Below the pieces are notes generated by a model. That model was not told where the DNA came from. It did not search any database and saw nothing but the letters and a program-made list of their open reading frames with translations. A stretch of DNA of 64,000 nt, from positions 186,001 to 250,000 of the forward strand of contig DAOTXR010000073.1 of assembly GCA_034435375.1 (NCBI GenBank), written 5' to 3'. The position numbers and the translations under genes are program-made. Below, in pieces: positions 44,333-52,288 of this stretch; position 1 is the stretch's first letter; every line of letters begins with the position of its first letter. The stretch comes from DAOTXR01 sp034435375. Lineage in GTDB: Bacteria; Chloroflexota; Anaerolineae; Aggregatilineales; UBA3940.

Positions 44333-44361
44333 TTGTCATAGACCGTAGAAAAGCATATACT
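44333..44361 (+). promoter_or_regulatory. Sigma-70 promoter for the micro-ORF unit
   Basis: TTGTCA (44333-44338), 17 bases, TATACT (44356-44361). A perfect 14-base palindrome TGATCGCGCGATCA (44368-44381) begins at the expected transcription start and could be an operator. Confidence 0.65.
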
Positions 44362-44416
44362 AAGTTCTGATCGCGCGATCACGACTCGACCAATGAGTTG
44401 AGAAAGGAGGTGATCC

Positions 44417-44455
44417 GTGGATTCAGATAGATCACCTCTTGGAGGCTGTTGGTAA
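44417..44455 (+). CDS. 12-codon micro-ORF with an unusually strong ribosome binding site
   Basis: The GTG at 44417 opens a frame coding MDSDRSPLGGCW and stop. It is preceded directly by AGAAAGGAGGTGATCC (44401-44416), fully complementary to the 3' end of bacterial 16S rRNA. GAGGTGATC (44407-44415) can pair with GATCACCTC inside the ORF (44430-44438), so the ribosome binding site can be masked. A promoter lies 55 bases upstream and a terminator 30 bases downstream, with no other gene in the unit. It could be a leader peptide, a small regulatory RNA or a real micropeptide; I recognise no family. Confidence 0.5.
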   Translation: MDSDRSPLGGCW

Positions 44456-44485
44456 CGACACCCTCCAACAGAGGCAGTGATCACG

Positions 44486-44512
44486 ACCGCCCGGCCACCC
44501 GCGCCGGGCGGT
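44486..44512 (+). terminator. Hairpin terminator after the micro-ORF
   Basis: ACCGCCCGGC pairs perfectly with GCCGGGCGGT (10 pairs, loop of 7), followed by TCGCTTGG, weakly T-rich. Confidence 0.55.
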
Positions 44513-44576
44513 TCGCTTGGCCCGGCAGGATCAGGGCAGGAGCGCAGCACGCCGTGCGCCCTCTGCCGATCCATGC

Positions 44577-45263
44577 TCAGCCGTAGTGATCCTGGAAGCG
44601 GCAGGCGCCTTGCATCGAGCAAAAGTCACACGGCCTGCCATCGATGCGCACCTCAGGCCCAACGCCGATCGCCATGGAGGTCGACTTGCGCGGGATCATC
44701 TGAAAGCTGGGGGTAAGAGCGACATCGATCTCATCTGTGTCAAGCAGTGCAAACACCTGTCCCTGGCCCACGTCCACCGGCCAGCCAAGCATGCCAGGGC
44801 TGATAGGGATGGTCGTCTGTAGGCCATCACGGGCCGACAGCGCGTCGAAGTACTGGCATACTGCGGCTGCCAGCGTCTCTATGGCAGCAGTCCCAGCCCC
44901 GTCCAGTGCTAGCGCATAAACCGGATCGGTAGGCAGGAGAGCCGAGACGCGCCGGTCGAGGGCGTCGCCCAGCGTACACACGATCAGCGCCACCCACAGC
45001 GATCCGCCAAGCTGCCGAGCAACCAATGGCCCGCTCAGCACGCCGCCGCCTTCGAGCAGCAGCTTCTCATGGCGCAGAGCCTCAACCTTCACCTGGCGAT
45101 AGGCCACCGCCGGACGGATCAGAATCGACGCCTCATGGCTGGCCTGCTGGGCCACATCGACTAGGTGTGGACGGCGTGCACGCAGCACTGCCGGGTTAGC
45201 GCCCTGGCCCCTCATCACATGGTCGAGATCGAGAGTCAGGTTCCAATCATACAGCGTAGGCAC
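44577..45263 (-). CDS. Vitamin B12-dependent methionine synthase activation-domain protein
   Basis: 228 residues. The C-terminal half matches the MetH reactivation domain: TTIPISPGMLGWPVDVGQGQVFALLDT, then VALTPSFQMIPRKSTSMAIGVGPE, the SAM-binding region used to remethylate oxidised cobalamin. The last residues CDFCSMQGACRF give C-x2-C-x5-C, possibly a metal or iron-sulfur site, as in stand-alone activation proteins of anaerobes. The GTG at 45263 follows AAGGA by nine bases. It lies 32 bases after a KAS III-like gene on the same strand. No corrinoid protein or methyltransferase is nearby. Confidence 0.75.
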   Translation of the reverse strand: MPTLYDWNLTLDLDHVMRGQGANPAVLRARRPHLVDVAQQASHEASILIRPAVAYRQVKVEALRHEKLLLEGGGVLSGPLVARQLGGSLWVALIVCTLGDALDRRVSALLPTDPVYALALDGAGTAAIETLAAAVCQYFDALSARDGLQTTIPISPGMLGWPVDVGQGQVFALLDTDEIDVALTPSFQMIPRKSTSMAIGVGPEVRIDGRPCDFCSMQGACRFQDHYG

Positions 45264-45295
45264 GGGACGAGTCCTTGTAAGACGCTGATAGCTCC

Positions 45296-46387
45296 TCACA
45301 GCGTGATGTTGATAGCCGGCGCAGAGCGGCGCGACTGCCCAGCCTGCGTCAGGCGGGACGGCATGGCCAGTCGCGGCTTGGGACCCCACTCAATGGCAGC
45401 GGCGCTCCACGTGCAGCCCACGCCAACACCAGCCAGCACCACCAGGTCGCCGGGCCTGATTCGCCCCTGGCGGAGGCCCTGCTCAAGCGCAATCACCTGA
45501 TCGGCGGCATGGACGTGACCGAAGTCGCTGAGGTACACCGACTGCTCCGGCCTGAGGCCCAATTCGGCCAGCAAGCTGGCGTGGAATGAGGCTTTGGTGT
45601 GGTTGACGGCAAGGAAGGCGATGTCCGCCGAGCTGCGCCCGCCTCGCTCGACTGCCTGACGGATCACCTGGACGAAAGCCGACAGCGAGACCTGGTCTAG
45701 ATGATGGCGCAAAGAGTCTGGGTCGGGCACGTCGAGCACGCGCTGGCCAGCCCGGACCGTCTCTGCAGAGGAAGGTTGCCGTGTGCCAGCCGCAAGCACA
45801 ACGATCTCCTCGCTCAGGCTGCCATCGGTGAGGATTGCGGTGCCTATCAGACAGTTCTCGTCCTGGTCGCGGCGTAGCAGCAGCGCCCCTGCCCCGGCAC
45901 TCAGGCCGATCAGAAAGTGAGTGTGCGGATCGGCATAGTCCGCTAGGTCCACATCATGGCTGGCAGCCACCAGCAGCACGTGCCGCAGCCGGGGGTCGTT
46001 GGCCATCATACTGCTTAGCGCAGCGAGCGCAATGCCAGTGCTCCCACCCGTCACCCCGATCTCGAAGGCTGCCGCCCGTTCGGCGCTGAGCAGGTGCTGG
46101 ATGTGCGCTGCAATAGACCAGAAGGGATAGTCGGTGTAGGCGCTGCCGTGATAGACCACCATGTCCACTTCGGCGGGCCGGATGCCGGCCATGCCGAGGG
46201 CGTTGCGTGCGGCGGCAGCAGCCAACGCTGCTGGCGGCTCATCGGGGCCAGCCACATAGATTTGATGTACACCGAACTCCTCGCGGATCACGCCAGCCGG
46301 GAGACCAGTCAGACGAGCCAGGTCGTTGGAGGTGCGTATTGCCCTGGGGAAAGCCGTCCCCCAACCTGCAATTCCGATGTCAGTCAT
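45296..46387 (-). CDS. KAS III (FabH)-like thiolase-fold protein lacking the catalytic cysteine
   Basis: 363 residues with the overall FabH pattern: IGIAGWGTAFP, ALGMAGIRPAEVDMVVY, and ITDGSLSEE in the middle. The nucleophile position aligns without gaps to AFDVAAACAGF of E. coli FabH, but here reads AFEIGVTGG with G114 in place of cysteine. The histidine is kept in AVNHTKASFH, while the asparagine of the triad is replaced (DFGHVHAADQ). Condensation by the usual mechanism is therefore unlikely. GAGGAG precedes the ATG at 46387. It is coupled to the B12 activation-domain gene downstream. Confidence 0.78.
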   Translation of the reverse strand: MTDIGIAGWGTAFPRAIRTSNDLARLTGLPAGVIREEFGVHQIYVAGPDEPPAALAAAAARNALGMAGIRPAEVDMVVYHGSAYTDYPFWSIAAHIQHLLSAERAAAFEIGVTGGSTGIALAALSSMMANDPRLRHVLLVAASHDVDLADYADPHTHFLIGLSAGAGALLLRRDQDENCLIGTAILTDGSLSEEIVVLAAGTRQPSSAETVRAGQRVLDVPDPDSLRHHLDQVSLSAFVQVIRQAVERGGRSSADIAFLAVNHTKASFHASLLAELGLRPEQSVYLSDFGHVHAADQVIALEQGLRQGRIRPGDLVVLAGVGVGCTWSAAAIEWGPKPRLAMPSRLTQAGQSRRSAPAINITL

Positions 46388-46513
46388 GGTCTCCTCAAAA
46401 TCTACCTGCCAGTGCATCATGTGTCGGCTGCTGAGGAAGTCTGCGTGTAAGTGTAGCCGAACGGCAGACGACATACAAGGTGAGAAACGCGCTGAGTCTA
46501 GAACCGCGATCTG

Positions 46514-46522
46514 TGGTATAGT
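46514..46522 (+). promoter_or_regulatory. Extended -10 promoter for the alpha/beta hydrolase gene
   Basis: TGGTATAGT (TG, one base, TATAGT) 39 bases before the ATG at 46561. Confidence 0.35.
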
Positions 46523-46560
46523 GCTTGATCATGGGGGATCCGAATGATCTGGAGGCATCC

Positions 46561-47415
46561 ATGACGGAGTACACCATTGATGGCCAGCGCATCCACGTCC
46601 ACGAAGAAGGTGAGCCAGGCCAGCAGATCGCTCTGCTGATCCATGGATGGTCAAGCTCATGGTACGCTGTGTCGCCGTTGCTGCCCCTGCTGCGCCAACG
46701 CTATCACTGTCTGGCTGTTGATCTGCCAGGCTATGGCGAGTCTCCGCCGCTGGCCGAGCGCGCCACGATTCCTGGCTATGTGACCCTGCTCATCCGGCTG
46801 ATCGAGCAGGTGACGGACAAACCTCTAGTGCTGGTGGGTCACTCAATGGGCGGGATGATCAGCCTGACGCTCACCCTTCAGCGGAGCGACCTGGTAGAGC
46901 GGCTGGTGTTGCTGTGCCCGACCATCAGCGGGCTGCTGTCAACCCGCATCAACCTGACACTGACGCCCTTTGTGCTGATGGAGCGCTTTGCCCTGACCAA
47001 CTGGTTGATCAGCGCGCTTGAGCCGCTGGTGCCGGTCACTGACGGCCTGTTGCGCCCTGCATTGTTCGCTGACCGGACTGGCATCCGCGAGGAGGACTAC
47101 CAGCGCATCCGGTCCGATGCACGCCGCCCTGGCCAGGGCCGGGTGCGAGCTGAGTGCTTCCGCGCCATGCGCGACAACGACCTGCGCGGCAAGCTGAGCG
47201 CCATCACTGCGCCTGCGCTGGTGATCTGGGGCATGGAGGATAACACTGTGCCACTGCGCGATGCCAGCGTGGTAGCGCGTGAGATGCCAGAGGCCGACCT
47301 GCGCATCATCCCCAATGCAGGCCACTGGCCCCAGTTTGAAACACCGGAGCTGACCAAGCGCTACGTGCGGGCCTTTCTGAGCACACCGATTAAGCTGCTC
47401 AATCTGGAATTCTAG
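46561..47415 (+). CDS. Alpha/beta hydrolase
   Basis: 284 residues of the alpha/beta hydrolase fold: oxyanion-hole LIHGWSSSW, VDLPGYGESP, nucleophile elbow GHSMGG (S95), an acid in WGMEDNTVP, and the catalytic histidine in NAGHWPQFE. Helical cap between about 120 and 200. GGAGG precedes the ATG at 46561. The family includes esterases, haloperoxidase-like and epoxide hydrolases; the substrate cannot be named. It is followed ten bases later by the winged-helix-like gene. Confidence 0.88.
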   Translation: MTEYTIDGQRIHVHEEGEPGQQIALLIHGWSSSWYAVSPLLPLLRQRYHCLAVDLPGYGESPPLAERATIPGYVTLLIRLIEQVTDKPLVLVGHSMGGMISLTLTLQRSDLVERLVLLCPTISGLLSTRINLTLTPFVLMERFALTNWLISALEPLVPVTDGLLRPALFADRTGIREEDYQRIRSDARRPGQGRVRAECFRAMRDNDLRGKLSAITAPALVIWGMEDNTVPLRDASVVAREMPEADLRIIPNAGHWPQFETPELTKRYVRAFLSTPIKLLNLEF

Positions 47416-47424
47416 GGGGCCACC

Positions 47425-48186
47425 ATGGGTGACCTCTACGAGGAGCTCAAGCGGAAGTTTGGCGACCGAGAATCGGCTGACACGCTGAGCACGGTTGACA
47501 TGATGAGCCTTCCAACGCCAGTCCGGCGGGTGATTCGCATCCTGCTGCGCAAAAACGAGATGACCTACTCCGACCTACGGCGGACCCTCGACCAGCTCCC
47601 AGCGGAGCAGCGGATCAGGCAGGAGGAAATGGACGAGGCGCTTGATGCGCTGTGCAAACTGGGTTGGATCAGACAGATGGAGAGCGCAACCAACGTCACC
47701 TACTGCATCAGCCTGGGGCGGCGGTGGAGCGCGTTCGCACCACAGGCAACTAGCCCGGCGCGTCGAGAACGGCCCACAGGCCCCCTGTTGGACAAACTGA
47801 TCGCATCGGAGCCTGAGACTCCACACCCACAAGCCACAAAACCTGAGGGGACTCGATCAGAAGCTCCACAGGCAGCCATCATTCCACCGGAAGCGCCCAC
47901 CACAGAGGTTTCAAAGCCTATGGAGACTAGGCCAGAGCCAGCCCAAGTCAGCCAGACCAACGCCTGCAAACTCCAGGACACACAATCACAGCAAACCAAG
48001 CCGGAGACCGCGCCAGCGAAGGTTGCCGAGCCACAGGTTGCCCAACTCAAGACCCCACCGGATCAGCAAGAAGCCCTCAGCGAGCAGAGCCAGGAAGCCA
48101 GGCGTCGCGGGGCCTTCCGAACTTGGGCAGAACGCCTGCTTCGACGAGGAGCAAAGGATACGATGCAGGGGCAGACAGAGGAATAG
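47425..48186 (+). CDS. Winged-helix-like protein with long low-complexity tail
   Basis: 253 residues. The N-terminal 100 look like a winged helix: TPVRRVIRILLRKNEMTYSDLRRTLDQL, EEMDEALDALCKLGWIRQME, then a wing ATNVTYCISLGRRW. Residues 105-220 are a disordered stretch rich in proline, threonine, glutamate and glutamine with loose repeats (EAPTTEVSKPMETRPEPAQV). A basic amphipathic end follows (RRGAFRTWAERLLRRGAKD), perhaps binding membrane or nucleic acid. It starts ten bases after the hydrolase and may share its transcript. I do not recognise the family. Confidence 0.6.
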   Translation: MGDLYEELKRKFGDRESADTLSTVDMMSLPTPVRRVIRILLRKNEMTYSDLRRTLDQLPAEQRIRQEEMDEALDALCKLGWIRQMESATNVTYCISLGRRWSAFAPQATSPARRERPTGPLLDKLIASEPETPHPQATKPEGTRSEAPQAAIIPPEAPTTEVSKPMETRPEPAQVSQTNACKLQDTQSQQTKPETAPAKVAEPQVAQLKTPPDQQEALSEQSQEARRRGAFRTWAERLLRRGAKDTMQGQTEE

Positions 48187-48255
48187 GTCTGTTTGAGGAA
48201 GGAGGGAAGCCGCGCCGCCGATCCTGTGCCAGACCAATGCACAGCCCGAACTGCC

Positions 48256-49794
48256 CTATCGCCCCTGTTCCAGCGCGTAAATTTCCAGGCGTGTCGACTT
48301 GCCCTTGAGCGGAATCCGGCCCAGCGAACGGCAGCCAAAGCGATCGCAAACCTGGCCGTATACTGCCTCGGTCATCAGGATGCGGTTGCCAAGCGCCTTA
48401 CCCATCAGTCGCGCAGCGGTATTGACCGCATCCCCCAGGACATTGAACTCGCGCCGGCCACGCGGCTCGCCGATCTCAGCGGCGAACACAGGCCCCTGCG
48501 ATATGCCAATCTGGCAGGCCAGGCTGATCTCACGGCCACCAATAGCAGGAGCCTCAGCCTTCAGCACAATGTCACGGATGGCGAGAGCCGCTTCTACCGC
48601 ACGAAGGGGGTCATCGGTGTGGGCCGTTGGCACACCAAACAGAATGATCATGTCCGAGCCGACCAGGTGGTAGGTGACCTTCTTCAGCACGCCGCCGCGC
48701 GCCTCGACCGCGGCGTTGACCAGCGCAAAGGTCCGGGAGAAGCTGCGCACCACCGTTCCGACCTCCTCCGGGGTGGCCGCATCCACCGATTCGGGCAAGC
48801 CGATCAGATTGACCGCCAGGATGGTCGGCTGAGGAAAATCAGGCGGGATCTCGCGGCGGGCTGCCGTCTCGACCAGCAGGTTCAGCACAGGGGCCGGGAT
48901 GAAAGCCGCTAACGGCTCCACCCGGCCAAGCATCTCCCCAATGGAACTGATCAATCCCTCGATGCTGCGGTCGAACAGCACAGCGGTTGCCAGGCGGCTG
49001 CGGATGACGCCGATATCAAAGGTGCCTAGCTCCTGGTCGCTCAGATCGTCGATGACGTACACAAACCCTGGCTGGCCCGACTCAAAGCGAAAGAGGTCCT
49101 TTACCTGCTGATAGGCGGCGTGAGTCAGGCACACGCGGCCCACCTGCCCCGCACTCTCGGCGCGTTTGGCCTCATGCACATCCCTGCCAAGCAGGACGTG
49201 CTCCATGCGATGCGGCGTGCCGATGTCAGCGGTCAGAAAGCGCCCGGCGTGGATGCCAACCCGCATGCCCAGCGAGTAAGTGCCGTCGTCGGTCTGGAGG
49301 ACGGCATAGCGGCCCATGGCGCGCTGCATACGCAGCCCGGCGCGGACAGCCTGGGCCGTCTCGTCGCCGCGCTGGTTGGCTGGGAACTGCACCAGCATCG
49401 CATCGCCGGTGAACTCCAGCAGCTCTCCGCCGGACTTGCTGATGATCTCCAACATCTCGGCAAAGTAAGCATTCAGCACATCCAACAGGCTGCGTGCGCC
49501 CTGGGTTCCATGAGCCGCATTGGCTTCCATCAGAGGAGTAAATCCAGAGAGATCGGTAAACATCAGCGCGCCCTGCTCCCAGCCCAGCCGCACCTGACCC
49601 GGCGCAGCAGGGGAACTGGCGAGCTGGCGGGGGAGGTAGTTGTGCAGAACGTGCAGCAGCGTGCGCAGATGCTCGAAGACGCGCTCCAGGTTCTCGGACG
49701 ACTGATCGAGCCAGGCGGTGGCATACAGATCGGCGGGGAGCAGCGGGCGCAGCCTCGGCTCCAGGGGAGCAAGCGGCGCTTGCGTGTACGGCAT
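48256..49794 (-). CDS. Class III adenylate/guanylate cyclase with two unequal catalytic domains
   Basis: 512 residues. The first cyclase homology domain (75-235) has both metal aspartates (D81 in MFTDLSGFTP, D131 in FTGDAMLVQF), but its transition-state asparagine position is H207. The second domain (322-510) has asparagine N329 instead of the first aspartate, but keeps D381, K372 and the N458-x3-R462 pair (GDAVNTAAR). This complementary loss is the pattern of heterodimer-like cyclases such as mammalian soluble adenylyl cyclase, so one composite active site is expected. Unlike many bacterial tandem cyclases there is no AAA/TPR region. No membrane segment. Confidence 0.85.
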   Translation of the reverse strand: MPYTQAPLAPLEPRLRPLLPADLYATAWLDQSSENLERVFEHLRTLLHVLHNYLPRQLASSPAAPGQVRLGWEQGALMFTDLSGFTPLMEANAAHGTQGARSLLDVLNAYFAEMLEIISKSGGELLEFTGDAMLVQFPANQRGDETAQAVRAGLRMQRAMGRYAVLQTDDGTYSLGMRVGIHAGRFLTADIGTPHRMEHVLLGRDVHEAKRAESAGQVGRVCLTHAAYQQVKDLFRFESGQPGFVYVIDDLSDQELGTFDIGVIRSRLATAVLFDRSIEGLISSIGEMLGRVEPLAAFIPAPVLNLLVETAARREIPPDFPQPTILAVNLIGLPESVDAATPEEVGTVVRSFSRTFALVNAAVEARGGVLKKVTYHLVGSDMIILFGVPTAHTDDPLRAVEAALAIRDIVLKAEAPAIGGREISLACQIGISQGPVFAAEIGEPRGRREFNVLGDAVNTAARLMGKALGNRILMTEAVYGQVCDRFGCRSLGRIPLKGKSTRLEIYALEQGR

Positions 49795-49926
49795 AGGACC
49801 TACCTTATCGAACGGCTGCGTTGCAGAGGCATAACTGCATTATACTTGAAGGGCATTTGCCGCCACAACCGACATCACCTACAATGCCGTATGATGCCTT
49901 GATGGGCTTCACACGGAGTATTGAGT

Positions 49927-51267
49927 ATGCCCAACTTCCTGAGTCGACTCCTGCGCGTGTATCCGGGCGAAGAACGCATTGTCCTGGTGCTCGGCTTCCT
50001 GCTGATGGGCAACGCACTGGCTTTGGAGCTTTCCGACGTTGTGGCTGTAAGCGGCTTCCTCGATCAGGTCGATGCGTCGCTCATTCTTGTGGTTTGGATC
50101 GTCGACATGGTCGTCATCCTGTTCACAGCCGGGCTGCAATCTCTGATCGTCGACCGCTTTGAGCGCGTACAGTTGGTGCGCGGAATGGCGCTTGTGGCTG
50201 CACTGGCTTACGCTTTCCTGCGGTTGTTGTTCATGATCCCAGGCCTAGACTGGCTGAACTACTCGCTGCTGTATGTCTTGAGCGACCAGCAGTGGCTCTT
50301 CGTGCCGCTGGTGATCTGGGTTTTGGCCAACGACATGTGCGACATGGCCCAGGCCAAGCGTCTCTTTCCGCTGATCGCTATCGGCAACTTCGTCGGCCAG
50401 GTCTTAGGGTTGGGCATTGCCGCCATCTCGCCAGCCATTTTGGGGCAATGGGGTATTCGGACAGTCGAAGTGCTGTTCCTGAACGCGACGCTGGGCGTGG
50501 TGATGTATCTGATCGCCTTGCGGGGCCTGCGCGACGTTCGGGTGCGGAAAACGGCAGGCAACTCTGCCTCGCCGCGCGAGACGCTGAGCGAGGGCATGGG
50601 CTTCATCCGCGAGGTGCCGTCTTTCCGCTACATGACGATAGCCATGCTGGCGCTGGCCATGGCGGTGGCCGTGATCGAGTTCCGCTTTCTGGTCGTGTCG
50701 GATCGGGAACTGGCCAACGCCGATGTCTTTCAGACCTTCTACAGCCTGTACCGGCTGGGAGTAACGGTAATTGCGATCCTGATCCAGTCGTTTGTCACCA
50801 GCCGGTTGATTGAGAAGTTGACGCTCAAAAATATCTTCTTGATCCTGCCGATCACAGCCCTCGTGTGTCTGGCCGGCATGATAGTCTCACCAGGGCTAGC
50901 CATCAGCACCGCCGGGATCGTGCTGGCGCGGCTGGCGCAGGAGACCATCGACGAGTCGGCACGCAAGGCATTCCAGGCGTTGGTGCCAGAGGAACGCCGG
51001 GGCCGAGTGAGCGTGTTCATGGAAAGTTATCTGTTGGCAGTGGGGACCATTGTGGGCTGCCTCATCGCTGGGGTGATGCTCTTGATAGGCGGGCGGCTGG
51101 TGGGCGCGGCGCACTTTTACTTCTACCTGGGCGCAGCGTTAGCAGCGACACTGGGCGCCCTCTGGGCCATCTTACAGATGCGACGGGTGTACGACAGCAG
51201 CCTGCTGAACTGGCGGCTCAAACGTCGCCAGCGCGGGGCAAGCGTGCTCGACAAGCTGGAATTCTGA
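49927..51267 (+). CDS. ATP/ADP-carrier-like / MFS-type transporter
   Basis: 446 residues with about 12 membrane segments. The start (LLRVYPGEERIVLVLGFLLMGNALALELSDVVA) and the middle (QAKRLFPLIAIGNFVGQVLGLGIA; KAFQALVPEERRGRVSVFMESYLLAVGTIVG) match the NTP/NDP exchange-transporter-like group of the MFS fold that is common in non-parasitic bacteria. The KRLFPLI motif is characteristic. No cyclic-nucleotide or HEAT domain is fused here. The substrate is unknown. The ATG at 49927 is preferred over a TTG at 49921. A strong hairpin follows the stop. Confidence 0.75.
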   Translation: MPNFLSRLLRVYPGEERIVLVLGFLLMGNALALELSDVVAVSGFLDQVDASLILVVWIVDMVVILFTAGLQSLIVDRFERVQLVRGMALVAALAYAFLRLLFMIPGLDWLNYSLLYVLSDQQWLFVPLVIWVLANDMCDMAQAKRLFPLIAIGNFVGQVLGLGIAAISPAILGQWGIRTVEVLFLNATLGVVMYLIALRGLRDVRVRKTAGNSASPRETLSEGMGFIREVPSFRYMTIAMLALAMAVAVIEFRFLVVSDRELANADVFQTFYSLYRLGVTVIAILIQSFVTSRLIEKLTLKNIFLILPITALVCLAGMIVSPGLAISTAGIVLARLAQETIDESARKAFQALVPEERRGRVSVFMESYLLAVGTIVGCLIAGVMLLIGGRLVGAAHFYFYLGAALAATLGALWAILQMRRVYDSSLLNWRLKRRQRGASVLDKLEF

Positions 51268-51302
51268 ACCCAAAGGGGCGCACGGTGCGCCCCTTTGGGT
51301 TC
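51266..51302. terminator. Long bidirectional terminator hairpin
   Basis: 17 perfect base pairs, 51266-51282 with 51286-51302, and a three-base loop, between convergent genes (transporter and uppP). The stem carries AAAGGGG/CCCCTTT, so either strand ends in a T-containing arm. Confidence 0.75.
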
Positions 51303-51346
51303 CAGACAGCCATCAGGCCAGCCCGTTGGATCAGCGGCCTTAGCGC

Positions 51347-52147
51347 CTACCTCCACAGGGCCAGCGCAAGCACCACAGCAGCTATCCCCAGGCGGTACCA
51401 GCCGAATGGCTTCAGCGTGTGCGATCCCAGCAACCGCACGAAAAACTCCACCGCCAGCCAAGCCGATCCAAAGGCGACAGCAAACCCAATCCCAAAGAAT
51501 GGCACATCTGAGGCGCTCAGCAGCGGCAGGCTCTTCCACAAGTCGTACAGCGCTGCGCCACACAGGGCAGGCACGGCAGCCAGGAAAGAGTACTCCGCTG
51601 CCGTGCTGCGCCTCACCCCTATCAGCATCGCACCCAGGATGGTGGCCGCCGCACGCGACACCCCTGGCCATAGCGCCAGGCACTGAAACATCCCCACGAT
51701 CAGCGCCTCGCGCCAGGACAGCTCATCGAGCGACTCGCAGCGTGTGGCGGGCAGACGAGCTTCAACAACCAGAATGGCTATCCCCCCCACAGCCAACCCG
51801 ACAGCGACGGTGATAGGATTAAACAGGCGCGTCTTGATGGCCTGGTGAGCCGCAGCGCCCACCACAACGGCTGGCAGCGTTGTCAGCGCTAGCAACCCCC
51901 ATCCCCGCAGACCTTTGAAGCCTTCGGGCTGCCGGAAACGGAACAGATCGTAGAACCGGCGGCGATAGATCGCCACTACAGCCAGGATCGCGCCGAGCTG
52001 AATAAAGATCTCGAAGGACGCAGCGCGGCTCCCGTTGAACCCCAACAGATAGCCCACCAGGATCAGGTGGCCTGTGGATGAAACGGGGATGAACTCAGTG
52101 AACCCTTCTACCAGACCCAGGATGAGAGGAACGAAGAGGTTAGCCAT
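51347..52147 (-). CDS. uppP: Undecaprenyl-diphosphatase (UppP/BacA)
   Basis: 266 residues, the usual size. It dephosphorylates undecaprenyl pyrophosphate to recycle the lipid carrier of cell wall and glycan synthesis. The motif 1 region is GLVEGFTEFIPVSSTGHLIL (E14, E18, S23-H27). The second motif, usually PGxSRS, reads WPGVSRAAATILGAML, with alanine in the last serine position. Eight or so membrane segments. The start at 52147 gives the standard N-terminus; an open frame to 52237 is not supported. Confidence 0.93.
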   Translation of the reverse strand: MANLFVPLILGLVEGFTEFIPVSSTGHLILVGYLLGFNGSRAASFEIFIQLGAILAVVAIYRRRFYDLFRFRQPEGFKGLRGWGLLALTTLPAVVVGAAAHQAIKTRLFNPITVAVGLAVGGIAILVVEARLPATRCESLDELSWREALIVGMFQCLALWPGVSRAAATILGAMLIGVRRSTAAEYSFLAAVPALCGAALYDLWKSLPLLSASDVPFFGIGFAVAFGSAWLAVEFFVRLLGSHTLKPFGWYRLGIAAVVLALALWR

Positions 52148-52288
52148 AAGATTGTGATAGACACTCCGAGGTAGGAATGAAGTTACAGAGCGATACCCAA
52201 GCGGCCCCGCCAGGGTGCTCGACTGGGCTGCTGACAATGGCCCATCACTGTATCACTTTGGGGCGTAGCAGGCGAATCGAGAGCCGCC

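Noticed and set aside
44401..44416. Fragment of a 16S rRNA 3' end on the minus strand
   Set aside because: Similarity stops exactly at the 16-base complement of the anti-Shine-Dalgarno tail, and a start codon follows at once on the plus strand, so a ribosome binding site explains it better.
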